This document shows positions 25,233-34,434 of a DNA stretch of 64,000 bases, in pieces (position 1 is the first letter of the stretch; each line of letters starts with the position of its first letter). Source of the DNA: Flavobacterium petrolei (GTDB taxonomy: Bacteria > Bacteroidota > Bacteroidia > Flavobacteriales > Flavobacteriaceae); assembly GCF_003314435.2 (NCBI RefSeq), contig NZ_QNVY02000001.1, positions 124,001 to 188,000 on the forward strand, read 5' to 3'. Both the position numbers and the translations under genes were made by a program. The notes beneath the pieces were generated by a model. The model made no database searches, was not told where the DNA came from, and worked only from the letters and a program-made list of their open reading frames with translations.

Positions 25233-26348
25233 TTATGAAAACATGTCTTTCACTTTCTCAAAAAATGATTTGTCTGATTTCTCTGGATTTGGAATAAAAT
25301 TCTCGTCGGTAAGATTTTTTTCAAAAAACTGTTTTTGTTCTTTGTTCAATGTTTTTGGAGTCCAAACATTTACATGCACCAATAAATCTCCGTTTCCGTA
25401 GCCATTGATACTTGGAATTCCTTTTCCTTTTAATCTCAGAATTTTACCGGATTGAATTCCTTCTTCAAGTTTGATTCTTACTTTTCCGTTTATAGCTTCG
25501 ATATCTTTAGAAATTCCAAGAACCGCTTCAGCAAAACTGATGTATAAATCGTAGTGTAAATTCTCACCTTCACGTTTCAGGAACTCATGCTCCAATTCTT
25601 CAATTGCAACAATCAAATCTCCTGGAATACTATTTCCTGGAGCATCATTTCCTTTATTAGAAACTTTCAACTGCATTCCGTCCACAACACCCGCAGGTAT
25701 TTTTATCGAAACCGTTTCATCCTCAAGAATCATTCCTTGTGAATCCGCTTCAGATGGTTTTTTATCTAAAATTTGACCAGAACCACTACATGTTGGACAG
25801 GTAGAAGCTGATTGCATTCTTCCCAAAATGGTATTCGTAACGCGCATTACTTGTCCTTGACCGTTACAGGTAGAACATGTTTTATACGTCACACCAGGGG
25901 CTTGAACTTTACGTTTTACTTTTACTTTTTTCTCAACGCCATTGGCAATTTCTTCCAATGTCAATTTTACTTTGATACGAAGGTTGCTTCCTTTAGCACG
26001 ACGAACTCCGCCGCCTCCACCGCCTCCGAAACCACCAAAACCGCCTCCGAAGATATCACCAAACTGACTGAAAATGTCATCCATATTCATTCCGCCGTGA
26101 CCACCTCCGCCAAAACCGCCAGAACCATCAAATGCTTGATGACCATATTGATCGTATTTAGCTTTTTTCTGAGGATCACTTAATACTTCGTAAGCTTCAG
26201 CAGCTAATTTAAACTTATCTTCTGCCGATTTGTCTCCAGGATTTTTGTCAGGATGGTATTGTAAAGCATTTTTTCTATATGCTTTTTTAATTTCAGCAGC
26301 ATCAGCATTTTTTGAAATGCCTAATATTTCGTAAAAATCTTTTTTCAT
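25233..26348 (-). CDS. dnaJ: Chaperone DnaJ (Hsp40) with two zinc motifs
   Basis: Co-chaperone that delivers clients to DnaK and stimulates its ATPase. 371 residues from ATG 26348; an upstream in-frame start exists but the J domain begins at MKKDFYEILG. The J domain carries HPDKNPG. A long Gly/Phe linker follows, then the zinc region with only two CxxCxGxG motifs (CSTCNGQG, CPTCSGSG) instead of four. The C-terminal substrate-binding domains are normal. It follows grpE by 78 bp and is probably in one heat-shock operon with it. dnaK is not in the window. Confidence 0.95.
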   Translation of the reverse strand: MKKDFYEILGISKNADAAEIKKAYRKNALQYHPDKNPGDKSAEDKFKLAAEAYEVLSDPQKKAKYDQYGHQAFDGSGGFGGGGHGGMNMDDIFSQFGDIFGGGFGGFGGGGGGGVRRAKGSNLRIKVKLTLEEIANGVEKKVKVKRKVQAPGVTYKTCSTCNGQGQVMRVTNTILGRMQSASTCPTCSGSGQILDKKPSEADSQGMILEDETVSIKIPAGVVDGMQLKVSNKGNDAPGNSIPGDLIVAIEELEHEFLKREGENLHYDLYISFAEAVLGISKDIEAINGKVRIKLEEGIQSGKILRLKGKGIPSINGYGNGDLLVHVNVWTPKTLNKEQKQFFEKNLTDENFIPNPEKSDKSFFEKVKDMFS

Positions 26349-26426
26349 TTTTATTTTTTCTTTTGTTGAAACGCACTGCAATGCGAATCAATGCGTGATA
26401 TAAATACGCGATTAATCGCGAATCTA

Positions 26427-26999
26427 TTACTGCCCTATTACAACTTTTGGAAAACGAATGATCTTGTCTCCTAATTTGTATCCTTTTTCAAGAACATCAA
26501 CAATTTTTCCCTTCATCTTTGGCGCTGGAATCTGAGTAATTGCTTCAGCAAAATCAGCATCAAAAGCGTCTCCAGCCTTCACCTCAACTTGCTCTAATCC
26601 TTTAGAAACTAAAGTGCTTTTTAGTTTTTCATGAATAAGCTCCACTCCTTTTGTCAACAATTCGTCATCCGATTTGCTAATTTCAACCAAAGCTCTGTCG
26701 AAATCATCTAATACAGGAAGCATAGCCAATAAAACTTCTTGATTAGCTGTTTTGAATAACTCGATGCGTTCTTTAGAAGTTCTTCTTTTATAATTTTCGA
26801 ATTCAGCAAATAATCGTAAATATTTATCTTTTTCTTTGGCTAAATCTTGCGTTAATTGCTCTTCTACACTTAATTCCTCAACAATCATTTGCTCCCCATT
26901 GGCATTATTTTCTAATGTCGCATCATCTAATTCTTGATCGATTTCTGTATTTTCAGTAGTCATAGTATTCGTATTTTTAAAAATATTCTTAAACTTCAT
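26427..26999 (-). CDS. grpE: Nucleotide exchange factor GrpE
   Basis: 190 residues. Releases ADP from DnaK. A charged, disordered N-terminus leads into the long dimerising helix (LAKEKDKYLRLFAEFENYKRRTSKE) and the beta domain ending KGYKLGDKIIRFPKVVIG, all classic for GrpE. Start may be 26999 or the Met at 26963; both fit. A good promoter (27022-27053) sits just upstream. The gene is followed by dnaJ. Confidence 0.95.
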   Translation of the reverse strand: MKFKNIFKNTNTMTTENTEIDQELDDATLENNANGEQMIVEELSVEEQLTQDLAKEKDKYLRLFAEFENYKRRTSKERIELFKTANQEVLLAMLPVLDDFDRALVEISKSDDELLTKGVELIHEKLKSTLVSKGLEQVEVKAGDAFDADFAEAITQIPAPKMKGKIVDVLEKGYKLGDKIIRFPKVVIGQ

Positions 27000-27021
27000 T
27001 TTTATTCTTTTCTTTGGATTG

Positions 27022-27053
27022 CAAAAGTACTGCCAATTCTTTTAAAATGTCAA
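27022..27053 (-). promoter_or_regulatory. Promoter of grpE-dnaJ
   Basis: Minus strand: TTG (27051-27053), 21-bp spacer, TACTTTTG (27022-27029). Both boxes and the spacing fit the Bacteroidota consensus. The grpE start is 23 bp downstream. No CIRCE-type repeat seen. Confidence 0.72.
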
Positions 27054-27248
27054 ATTGTCACCTTTTTGTCGATTTGACTTTTCTTCTCAACATAACTACT
27101 ATAGACTTAAAATTTTAATATTATTTTAAGATTATCTTGACATTCTTTATCTAGCTTTGTTGCAACTTTTTATTTAGAACACTTTTAAAAGTTAAAAAAC
27201 CAAAGGTTTTATTCTAAACAATTATTAATTCACCATTATTTTATATTA

Positions 27249-27282
27249 AAAAAGCTTCGTTTACCAAAACGAAGCTTTTTTT
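27249..27282 (-). terminator. Rho-independent terminator after hisS
   Basis: AAAAAAGCTTCGTTT-acca-AAACGAAGCTTTTTTT, a 14-16 bp near-perfect stem with flanking A and T runs. It terminates hisS and would also work in the other direction. Confidence 0.93.
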
Positions 27283-27294
27283 CTGCTTTTAAAT

Positions 27295-28671
27295 TTAAGA
27301 ATCTGATAATGCTTGCCTTACACCTTCAAAATCTAACGAAAGCTGTTCACCCGTCATTAGATTTTTGAGAGAAAAAGTATTGGAAGCCAATTCCTGCTCT
27401 CCTACAATTACAGCAAATGGAATTCCTCTTTTATCCGCATGTTGAAACTGCTTCGCCACTTTAGCATTATCAGGATACATTTCTACCTTAATGCCTGCAT
27501 TCCTTAATTCTTTTATTGATTTCATCGCATAAAAAGCTTCTTTTTCACCATAATTGATAAAAAGCGCTTTGGAAGTTGCCGTTACAGTTTCCGGAAATAA
27601 ATTCAGTTCCTCTACAACTAAATAAATTCGGTCCAATCCAAAAGAAATTCCCACGCCACTCATATTTTTCAATCCGAAAATCCCGGTCAAATCATCATAT
27701 CGTCCACCGCCACCGATGGATCCCATTGCTACTGATTTTGGTGGAGCCACTTCAAAAATGGCACCTGTATAATAATTCAATCCTCTGGCCAAGGTTACAT
27801 CCAAGTCTAAAATTGCTGTCGATAAACCAAGATTAGCAACATTATCACAAATAAAACGCAGTTCTTCAACTCCTTTCATTCCTTCATTGGACTCCGAAAG
27901 CAAAACAGAAAGTTGGTTTATTTTCTCTGAAATACTTCCTGTAAAATTAAATAATGGCTGTACTTTCAGAATCGCTTCTTCCGAAATCCCTTTCTCCATC
28001 ATTTCTTTTTTCACGCCGTCCTCGCCTATTTTGTCGAGTTTATCTAATGCTACCGTGAAATCTATTAATTTATCCGAAGCACCGATTACTTCCGCAATCC
28101 CGGATAATATTTTTCTGTTATTTATTTTGATAGTTACACCTTCTAAACCCAAAGCCGAAAAAACCGTGTCATATAACTGCACCAGTTCTACTTCTTGCCA
28201 CAACGATTTCGAACCTACTACATCCGCATCACATTGAAAAAATTCTCTGAAACGGCCTTTTTGTGGTCGATCTGCTCTCCAAACGGGTTGGATTTGGTAT
28301 CTCTTGAACGGAAATTCAATATCATTTTGGTGTTGTACCACATAACGCGCAAACGGAACGGTTAAATCATAACGCAATGCTTTCTCCGATATACTTGCAG
28401 TCAGTTTTGTGCTGTCTTTATTTTCCAGGTGCGTTACATTGGCTTTCGCCAAATAATCTCCGGAATTTAATATTTTGAAAATCAAACGGTCGCCTTCTTC
28501 CCCGTATTTTCCCATTAAGGTTTCGGAGTTTTCAAATGAGGGCGTTTCTATGGGTTGGAATCCGAATTTCTCGAAATTACTTTTTATAACCTGAATGATA
28601 TAGTGACGTTTTGCCACCTCTGTAGGTGAAAAATCTCTAGTTCCTTTTGGAATGTTCGGTTTTGATGCCAT
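27295..28671 (-). CDS. hisS: Histidyl-tRNA synthetase
   Basis: Charges tRNA-His. 458 residues from ATG 28671 ([16 protein letters not shown]); a longer frame to 28785 runs through AT-rich intergenic sequence and adds a non-homologous leader. Class II motifs: motif 1 around [10 protein letters not shown]...IETPSFEN, motif 2 [27 protein letters not shown], the histidine loops ([14 protein letters not shown]), motif 3 SFGLDRIY, and the C-terminal anticodon-binding domain ([11 protein letters not shown]). All present and normal. Confidence 0.97.
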   Translation of the reverse strand: MASKPNIPKGTRDFSPTEVAKRHYIIQVIKSNFEKFGFQPIETPSFENSETLMGKYGEEGDRLIFKILNSGDYLAKANVTHLENKDSTKLTASISEKALRYDLTVPFARYVVQHQNDIEFPFKRYQIQPVWRADRPQKGRFREFFQCDADVVGSKSLWQEVELVQLYDTVFSALGLEGVTIKINNRKILSGIAEVIGASDKLIDFTVALDKLDKIGEDGVKKEMMEKGISEEAILKVQPLFNFTGSISEKINQLSVLLSESNEGMKGVEELRFICDNVANLGLSTAILDLDVTLARGLNYYTGAIFEVAPPKSVAMGSIGGGGRYDDLTGIFGLKNMSGVGISFGLDRIYLVVEELNLFPETVTATSKALFINYGEKEAFYAMKSIKELRNAGIKVEMYPDNAKVAKQFQHADKRGIPFAVIVGEQELASNTFSLKNLMTGEQLSLDFEGVRQALSDS

Positions 28672-28798
28672 TTTTTGATTATTGGATTTTAGATTTTCAG
28701 ATTTAGGAATTCTTGAAAAACTCCAAATTCTAATTATTTGCAAATATCTTATTTTTAAAATAAATCTGTTTACAAATTTCATCATTTTATTGCCAGAT

Positions 28799-29018
28799 GC
28801 CTAGCCCAGATTACTTCACTTAATTTCTATTTTTCACAGGAGTTCAGAGAACTTCGTTTGCAGCGAAAATAGGGAAGTAAAAAACAATATTGTTTTCTTG
28901 CCTGAAAGAGCGACCAAAGGAAGCTCCTTTTAGGCAAAAAAAAACAAATTATTTTCACTGACAGGTTGTAGCGAAAAGCTGGACACGAGCGAAGCGAACT
29001 GACGAAGTAAATAGCTCC
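28799..29018 (-). repeat. Interspersed structured element, family 1, enlarged copy E
   Basis: On the + strand it starts GCCTAGCCCAGATTACTTCAC and ends AAATAGCTCC, like copies A and C, but is about 220 bp long. The centre holds several nested hairpins, the clearest being GCCTGAAAGAGC / GCTCCTTTTAGGC near 28900-28935. It lies between the hisS gene and the divergent ABC permease gene. Confidence 0.7.
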
Positions 29019-29086
29019 TAAAAAATAAATTAGGATTTTTGAAAAGGAAATTTGTAACAAAAATTGTATTTTCGTGTCAAACTGCT

Positions 29087-30331
29087 ATGATGTTAAAATT
29101 ATTCAAAGAAAATATTCGCATTGCACTAGGTTCTATCAGAACGCAATTGTTGCGAACGGTTCTTACGGTGATGATTATCGCTATTGGAATCACGGCTTTA
29201 GTCAGTATTCTTACGGTTGTTTCGGCACTTGAAAATACGATCTCCTCTGATTTTGCATCGATGGGAGCCAATACCTTCAACCTAAAACAGTATGAAAACA
29301 CTGTAAGAAGACAAGGAAGAGACGAACGTGAAATAATTAATCCCATTATTTCGTATCCTGAAGCGGTGGCTTTTAAGAATAAATACAGCTATCCTTTTAC
29401 GGAAACTTCGCTTTCATTTACCGCTACTTCTGGCGCAGAAGTAAAATTTGAATCTTCAAAAACGGATCCTGAAAATTCAATTGTAGGAGTCGATGAATTT
29501 TTCATGACTAATTCCGGACTGGAAACCAGTGCTGGACGAAATTTTACAGGATTTGATATTGACAACAATGCGTATGTTTGTGTTGTAGGTTCTGATTTTG
29601 AAAAAGGACTGCTAAAAGACGTGAATCCTATTGATAAAATAATTTCAATCAGAGGCGCTAAGTTTAGGGTTATTGGAGTTTTAAAAGAGAAAGGATCCAC
29701 CTTTGGGAACAGTCAGGATTTGCGGGTTTTAATCCCAATACAATTAGCGCGTTCCTTATTTACGGCGCCTAACATCAATTATACGGTGAGTGTAATGGTT
29801 GGCAAAAAAGAGTTGCTGGACCAAGCCATTGACAATGCTAACAGCACCATGCGCAGGGTTCGTAAATTAAGTCCTGTTGAAGACAACAATTTTGGAATCG
29901 TCCGCAGTGATGACTTAATCAACCGAATTTTAGGCATCACTCAATATCTAGGACTTGCTTCTTGGCTGATAGGTATTATCACCGTTCTGGGTTCTTCTAT
30001 CGCTTTGATGAATATTATGATTGTCTCGGTAACAGAACGTACTCGAGAAATTGGGGTCAGAAAAGCATTGGGAGCCAAAAAAACGACTATAGCTATTCAG
30101 TTTTTCATAGAAACATTGCTAATTGGTCAACTGGGCGGATTAGTTGGAATCATTTTTGGAATCCTAATTGGATTTGGTATTGCAACTGCAATGGATTTTG
30201 CATTCGTAATTCCATGGGGCGCTATTATAGCCGCTTTCATCACTAGTTTCATCGTAGCCATTGCTTCCGGATTATACCCTGCTATCAAAGCCGCTGTATT
30301 AGATCCAATTGAAGCGTTACGATACGAATAA
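29087..30331 (+). CDS. MacB/FtsX-type ABC transporter permease
   Basis: 414 residues from the Met at 29087 (29090 also possible). One N-terminal helix (LRTVLTVMIIAIGITALVSIL), a periplasmic MacB-PCD domain (about 45-270), then three C-terminal helices with FtsX-type sequence (VSVTERTREIGVRKALGAKK). Members are mechanotransmission exporters that work with a separate LolD/MacB-like ATPase, and none is encoded next to it. An upstream extension to 29039 starts at TTG and is unlikely. Substrate unknown. Confidence 0.9.
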   Translation: MMLKLFKENIRIALGSIRTQLLRTVLTVMIIAIGITALVSILTVVSALENTISSDFASMGANTFNLKQYENTVRRQGRDEREIINPIISYPEAVAFKNKYSYPFTETSLSFTATSGAEVKFESSKTDPENSIVGVDEFFMTNSGLETSAGRNFTGFDIDNNAYVCVVGSDFEKGLLKDVNPIDKIISIRGAKFRVIGVLKEKGSTFGNSQDLRVLIPIQLARSLFTAPNINYTVSVMVGKKELLDQAIDNANSTMRRVRKLSPVEDNNFGIVRSDDLINRILGITQYLGLASWLIGIITVLGSSIALMNIMIVSVTERTREIGVRKALGAKKTTIAIQFFIETLLIGQLGGLVGIIFGILIGFGIATAMDFAFVIPWGAIIAAFITSFIVAIASGLYPAIKAAVLDPIEALRYE

Positions 30332-30376
30332 TAGTAGTGTTCAAAATCATTGTATGAAATTTTTCACGAAAAAAAA

Positions 30377-30495
30377 TTGGGCGTGACCCTATTAAAAAAA
30401 GGGGCTATTAACCATATGAGTTAATAGCCCCTTTTCTTAATACGGTCGGGTCATACGCGTTACATGGTAACTAGCTCCTACCCCTCACGCAAACC
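30377..30495 (+). repeat. Interspersed structured element, family 2, copy F
   Basis: Starts TTGGGCGTGACCC and ends CCCTCACGCAAACC. The GCGTGA / TCACGC ends can pair. It contains a perfect 16-bp stem (30397-30412 with 30420-30435, AAAAGGGGCTATTAAC) and a small stem GTTAC-atg-GTAAC (30459-30471). It lies between convergent genes. The ends match copy G at 57433. Confidence 0.82.
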
Positions 30496-30554
30496 ACCTA
30501 AAACCAGAACTTTTACAGGTACAACAACCCAAATTAAATAACATCGCTTCATTC

Positions 30555-31409
30555 CTAGCAATGGCACCTAATCATGCGGTCATTCCCGTAAATATCCTTG
30601 CGCAATTCGATGTTTTTGAAATTCATTTTTTCGAGTAAATCAATCATTTCTTTTCCCAAATATTGATTGATTTCAAAATACAACTGACTATTTTCAGAAC
30701 CATTTTTCTGAGCTAATTCGGCTATTTTTTTGTAAAAAATTAATGCGTCGTTATCTTCTACAAAAAGTGCCAAATGTGGTTCATTGTCCAAAACATTTTT
30801 CTTGATTTCTACCTTTTCAAGATTCCGGACATAAGGCGGATTGGACACAACAATATCAAATTGTTGCCCTAAATCTTCTGTTTCAAGAATGTTTTGATTG
30901 ATAAAAGTGACGTTTACAGCATTTATTTTGGCATTCCTTTTGGCTATAGCCAAAGCTTTCTCCGAAATATCTAAAGCAAAAACGTCGGCATTTGGAAGAT
31001 TCTTCGCCAATGAAATAGCAATGCAACCGCTTCCTGTTCCAATATCAAGAATACGGATCTTTTTATTTTCTCCTTTTGACTTTTGACTTTCTAAAATCCA
31101 CTCGACTAATTCTTCGGTCTCTGGTCTTGGAATTAAAACATTTTCATTGACTTCAAAATCCAAGCCATAAAAACTGGTTTTTCCCAACAAATATTGAATC
31201 GGAATCTCCTGTTTCAATTGTTCTAAAATCAAGTTCCAAACTACAATTTCTTCCTCCGAAAAAACCAAATCAGGATGTAAAGCCAAGTCAATTCTTTTTA
31301 ATTGCTGTTTATCCTCGAGAACCAAATAAAAAAAACTCTCGGCCTCACCTGCATCGCAAATGGGTGTAAGTTGCTGAATAAACTGGCTTCTGTATTCTTT
31401 GATTTTCAT
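30555..31409 (-). CDS. prmC: Release-factor glutamine methyltransferase PrmC
   Basis: Methylates the glutamine of the GGQ motif in peptide chain release factors, using SAM. 284 residues. The N-terminal helical domain is followed by the SAM motif ILDIGTGSGCIAISLAK and the substrate-binding NPPYVRN, the N6-type NPPY signature of the family. The start fits the family. It precedes a GNAT gene and ribD, a neighbourhood common in this group. Convergent with the MacB-like gene across repeat F. Confidence 0.95.
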   Translation of the reverse strand: MKIKEYRSQFIQQLTPICDAGEAESFFYLVLEDKQQLKRIDLALHPDLVFSEEEIVVWNLILEQLKQEIPIQYLLGKTSFYGLDFEVNENVLIPRPETEELVEWILESQKSKGENKKIRILDIGTGSGCIAISLAKNLPNADVFALDISEKALAIAKRNAKINAVNVTFINQNILETEDLGQQFDIVVSNPPYVRNLEKVEIKKNVLDNEPHLALFVEDNDALIFYKKIAELAQKNGSENSQLYFEINQYLGKEMIDLLEKMNFKNIELRKDIYGNDRMIRCHC

Positions 31410-31461
31410 TTTATAGTGGTATCGATGCTATGAAGCAATTCGGCAATTCAACTTTTAAAAC

Positions 31462-31947
31462 TTACAGCTCTTTTAGCATCCAAACCGGACAACTAACATG
31501 ACCGGTACTTCCCATAGGACCAGAAATATATTCAAAACCTGTCTTTTTATATAATTTTTGTGCATCAAGCATAAATGGCATCGTTTCCAAATAGCATTTT
31601 TCGAAACCAAAATTTCGAGCACTTTGAATACACACTTCCATCATTTCAGTTCCAATTCCAATGCCGCGTGTTTCAGGTAAAAAATACATTTTCTGTAATT
31701 CGCAAATGCTATCTGCTTCATTTGCAAGCGGAGCAATTCCGGCTACACCTACAATTCTTCCGTTGTTCTCCACAACATAATAAACGGATTTTGGTTTATT
31801 GTATTCTTCATACATTAAATCCAAATACGGATCTTCATAAGCTGTTCCCACTTTTGGAATATCCAATTCATCAAAAACGGCACGAATTAATTGTGCAACT
31901 TCAGGATTGTCCTCTTTATTTATTTTTCTGATAATGTAGTTTTCCAT
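31462..31947 (-). CDS. GNAT-family N-acetyltransferase
   Basis: 161 residues. GNAT fold: motif A/B acetyl-CoA loop LPETRGIGIGTEMMEVCIQSAR (R/Q-x-x-G-x-G/A pattern as TRGIGIG), then the motif-B strand CYLETMPFMLDAQKLYKKTGFEYI. The substrate is unknown; the C-terminal SGPMGSTGHVSCPVWM resembles a group of uncharacterised acetyltransferases. A -7 element in minus sense (31972-31979) is upstream. prmC follows downstream with a 52-bp gap. Confidence 0.88.
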   Translation of the reverse strand: MENYIIRKINKEDNPEVAQLIRAVFDELDIPKVGTAYEDPYLDLMYEEYNKPKSVYYVVENNGRIVGVAGIAPLANEADSICELQKMYFLPETRGIGIGTEMMEVCIQSARNFGFEKCYLETMPFMLDAQKLYKKTGFEYISGPMGSTGHVSCPVWMLKEL

Positions 31948-31971
31948 TTTTTCAAAATCTGATTATACCTG

Positions 31972-31979
31972 CAAAAATA
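31972..31979 (-). promoter_or_regulatory. -7 promoter element (TATTTTTG) for the GNAT gene
   Basis: Minus-strand TATTTTTG, 24 bp upstream of the ATG. No -33 TTG at consensus spacing. Confidence 0.4.
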
Positions 31980-32049
31980 GAAATTGTTTACTATTATTTT
32001 TAAAAGTTTCAAACAAATCCCAAATCGCTTCCGAAGTTTCGGTACAGGA

Positions 32050-32080
32050 TTGGGGCTAACCTCAAAAATTACTACTTTTG
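32050..32080 (+). promoter_or_regulatory. Promoter of ribD, implies leaderless transcript
   Basis: TTG (32050-32052), 20-bp spacer, TACTTTTG (32073-32080). Only four bases separate the -7 box from the GTG start codon at 32085, so transcription should begin at or inside the start codon. Confidence 0.7.
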
Positions 32081-32084
32081 TGAA

Positions 32085-33143
32085 GTGAAAATACATGAAA
32101 AATACATAAAACGGTGCATCGAATTAGCCAAAAATGGTTTAGGAACAACGTATCCAAATCCCTTAGTGGGCAGTGTTATAGTTTATAAAGATAAAATCAT
32201 TGGCGAAGGCTGGCATAAAAAATCAGGAGAACCGCATGCCGAAGTCAATGCTGTAAATTCCGTAAAGGACAAATCATTATTGAAAAAAGCCACGATTTAT
32301 GTGAGTCTGGAGCCGTGCAGTCATTTCGGAAAAACACCTCCATGTTGTGATTTGATTATCAAAAATAAAATTCCAAATGTGGTCATAGGAACAGTGGATC
32401 CTAATGTAAAAGTAGCTGGAGACGGAATCAAAAAACTGATTGAAGCCGGAATACATGTCACCTTAGGCATCCTTGAAAAGGAATGTCATGAACTTAATAA
32501 AAGGTTCTTTACATTTCACGAAAAGAAAAGGCCGTATATCATTTTGAAATGGGCCGAAAGTAAAGATGGCTTTATTGCACCCACTGAAAAATTAGAAAGA
32601 AAACCGGTGTGGATTACCAATAAGTACTCTAGACAATTAGTACACAAATGGCGTACTGAAGAACAAGCGATTCTCGTGGGAACTCAAACGGTTATTGATG
32701 ATAATCCAAAACTAGATGCCAGAGATTGGTATGGAAACAATCCGATTCGAGTGGTTTTAGACCAAAATAACCGAATCCCAAAAGACAATCATATCCTTGA
32801 CAATCAAGTTAAAACTATCCTATTTTCCAGATTTGAAACGGCTGTTGAAAAAGAAAACAGTATCTTTGAAACAATCGATTTTGAAAAAAATGTAGCGCAG
32901 CAAGTTATTCAATCGTTGTATAAACATAACATTCAATCCGTTATTATTGAAGGCGGAAGACAAACAATACAAACTTTTATCGATGCCAATCTTTGGGACG
33001 AGGCACGAATATTTATTGGAAAAGTCCAATTCAAAAATGGGATCAAGGCGCCTAATCTTGTTAATAAACAGTTCGAAAAACATTTTATTAGTGCTGACGA
33101 ACTTATAATTTCTAGCAACCATGATAAATACTATAATATTTGA
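32085..33143 (+). CDS. ribD: Bifunctional riboflavin biosynthesis protein RibD
   Basis: Deaminates and reduces the pyrimidine intermediate of riboflavin synthesis. 352 residues. The deaminase domain has HAEVNAV with the zinc Cys pair in PCSHFGKTPPCCD. The C-terminal reductase domain begins about residue 150 (KRPYIILKWAESKDGFIAP) and carries IIEGGRQTIQTF. The start codon is GTG 32085; no other in-frame start is available upstream. It overlaps the next gene by 23 bp, suggesting coupling with the HAD protein. Confidence 0.95.
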   Translation: MKIHEKYIKRCIELAKNGLGTTYPNPLVGSVIVYKDKIIGEGWHKKSGEPHAEVNAVNSVKDKSLLKKATIYVSLEPCSHFGKTPPCCDLIIKNKIPNVVIGTVDPNVKVAGDGIKKLIEAGIHVTLGILEKECHELNKRFFTFHEKKRPYIILKWAESKDGFIAPTEKLERKPVWITNKYSRQLVHKWRTEEQAILVGTQTVIDDNPKLDARDWYGNNPIRVVLDQNNRIPKDNHILDNQVKTILFSRFETAVEKENSIFETIDFEKNVAQQVIQSLYKHNIQSVIIEGGRQTIQTFIDANLWDEARIFIGKVQFKNGIKAPNLVNKQFEKHFISADELIISSNHDKYYNI

Positions 33144-33723
33144 TTTTGGAGATGTATTTATCAATTTAGATAAGCAAGCCACCATTAATGCTTTTGAAAA
33201 ATTAGGATTAAAGGAATGGAATGAAGATCTGGATTTTTTGAATAAACAGTTTGAGACTGGCCAAATCTCCCGCGAAAACTTCCTTTTTGGAATTCAAAAA
33301 CACATTCCTACTGCCAGCATAAAGGAAATATTATCCGCTTGGAACGCGATACTTCTTGACTTTCCGTTGTATCGATTAGAATTTCTGCAAATGCTTTCTG
33401 AGAAATACCGTCTTTTCTTATTATCCAATACGGATGCAATTCACATCGAAACTTTCGAGCAAACGCATGGAGTTTCATTTTACAGGGATTTTTATCAATG
33501 TTTTGAAAAAGTTTATTTTTCATTTGAACTTGGCTTGAGAAAACCAAATCCTGAAACATTCAATCATTTAATTAATAACCATGAATTAGCTCCCAAACGC
33601 ACGTTATTTGTGGATGATAAAAAAGAGAATACTGATGCTGCTCTCGCATTAGGATTTGAAGTTTGGAATTTACAAGTAGGAGAAGAAGATGTCATCAATT
33701 TACTGGACAAAAAGATAATTTGA
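33121..33723 (+). CDS. HAD-IA phosphatase-like protein
   Basis: 200 residues. Haloacid dehalogenase fold of the YihX/HAD-IA type: motif I DFGDVFINLD with the nucleophile Asp, motif II LLSNTD, motif III Lys in GLRKPNPETFNHLI, motif IV TLFVDDKKENTDAA. The overlap with ribD makes a role in riboflavin synthesis attractive, because several bacteria use HAD phosphatases for the missing dephosphorylation step. That is inference. Start ATG 33121. Confidence 0.88.
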   Translation: MINTIIFDFGDVFINLDKQATINAFEKLGLKEWNEDLDFLNKQFETGQISRENFLFGIQKHIPTASIKEILSAWNAILLDFPLYRLEFLQMLSEKYRLFLLSNTDAIHIETFEQTHGVSFYRDFYQCFEKVYFSFELGLRKPNPETFNHLINNHELAPKRTLFVDDKKENTDAALALGFEVWNLQVGEEDVINLLDKKII

Positions 33724-33781
33724 CAGCAACTACCTCAGCAAGCTAATTCTAATTTAAATTTCACTCCCTTTTGTATTCAAA

Positions 33782-34405
33782 TTGAAAGATACCTACCGCA
33801 CTATTGAAATCCCATCCGAGCAAATTCTATTTAAAGAAAAAAACAGCAAGTTTTTTGGTTATGCGTATCCAATCAAAACCGATGAAGAGGTAAAACCACT
33901 CCTTGAAATTTTGCGAAAGCAGCACCCTAATGCAGGACATTTTTGTTATGCCTACCAAATAGGCAGTGATGCAATAATTTACAGAGCAAATGATGACGGA
34001 GAACCAAGTAATAGCGCCGGAATGCCGATTTATGGACAAATTCAGTCCTTTACAGTCACAAATGTATTGATAGTTGTGGTTCGGATATTTGGTGGAGTAA
34101 AATTAGGAGTTGGCGGATTGATATCGGCTTATAAAACTACTGCGCAGCTGGTTCTTGAAAGCTGCAACATTGTCGAAAAAACAATTGATATTCATTTTGA
34201 AATCACTTTTGACTACCAAAACATGAATAAAGTGATGCGTGTAATCAAGGAAAAAAAACTGGAAATTGTATCTCAGGAAATGGAAATAGATGAAATTACG
34301 ACACTTCCAATAGGCAAAATTGAACTAAAAACCCGAAAAAAAAATGCCGAAATGATATTCGACATTTTCAATTCGATGTTTGAAATCAAAATAAATCGAC
34401 TTTAA
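33782..34405 (+). CDS. YigZ/IMPACT family protein
   Basis: 207 residues. The IMPACT N-terminal domain is recognisable by GEPSNSAGMPIYGQIQ and FGGVKLGVGGLISAYK, followed by the ferredoxin-like YigZ C-terminal domain. The family is linked to translation-related regulation, but its biochemical role in bacteria is unclear. The start codon is TTG 33782. Sits 58 bp after the HAD gene on the same strand and before the convergent thioesterase gene. Confidence 0.9.
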   Translation: MKDTYRTIEIPSEQILFKEKNSKFFGYAYPIKTDEEVKPLLEILRKQHPNAGHFCYAYQIGSDAIIYRANDDGEPSNSAGMPIYGQIQSFTVTNVLIVVVRIFGGVKLGVGGLISAYKTTAQLVLESCNIVEKTIDIHFEITFDYQNMNKVMRVIKEKKLEIVSQEMEIDEITTLPIGKIELKTRKKNAEMIFDIFNSMFEIKINRL

Positions 34406-34434
34406 TTTCGCTACAAAATTGCCTCTTTTATAAT

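Noticed and set aside
28672..28785. N-terminal extension of HisRS
   Set aside because: The added residues come from AT-rich spacer, and family members start at MASKPN-like sequence.
32022..32058. Further copy of the family 1 element
   Set aside because: Only the last ten or so bases (GATTGGGGCTA) agree. No core hairpin or 5' block. Part of it overlaps the ribD promoter. Kept as a possible relic only.
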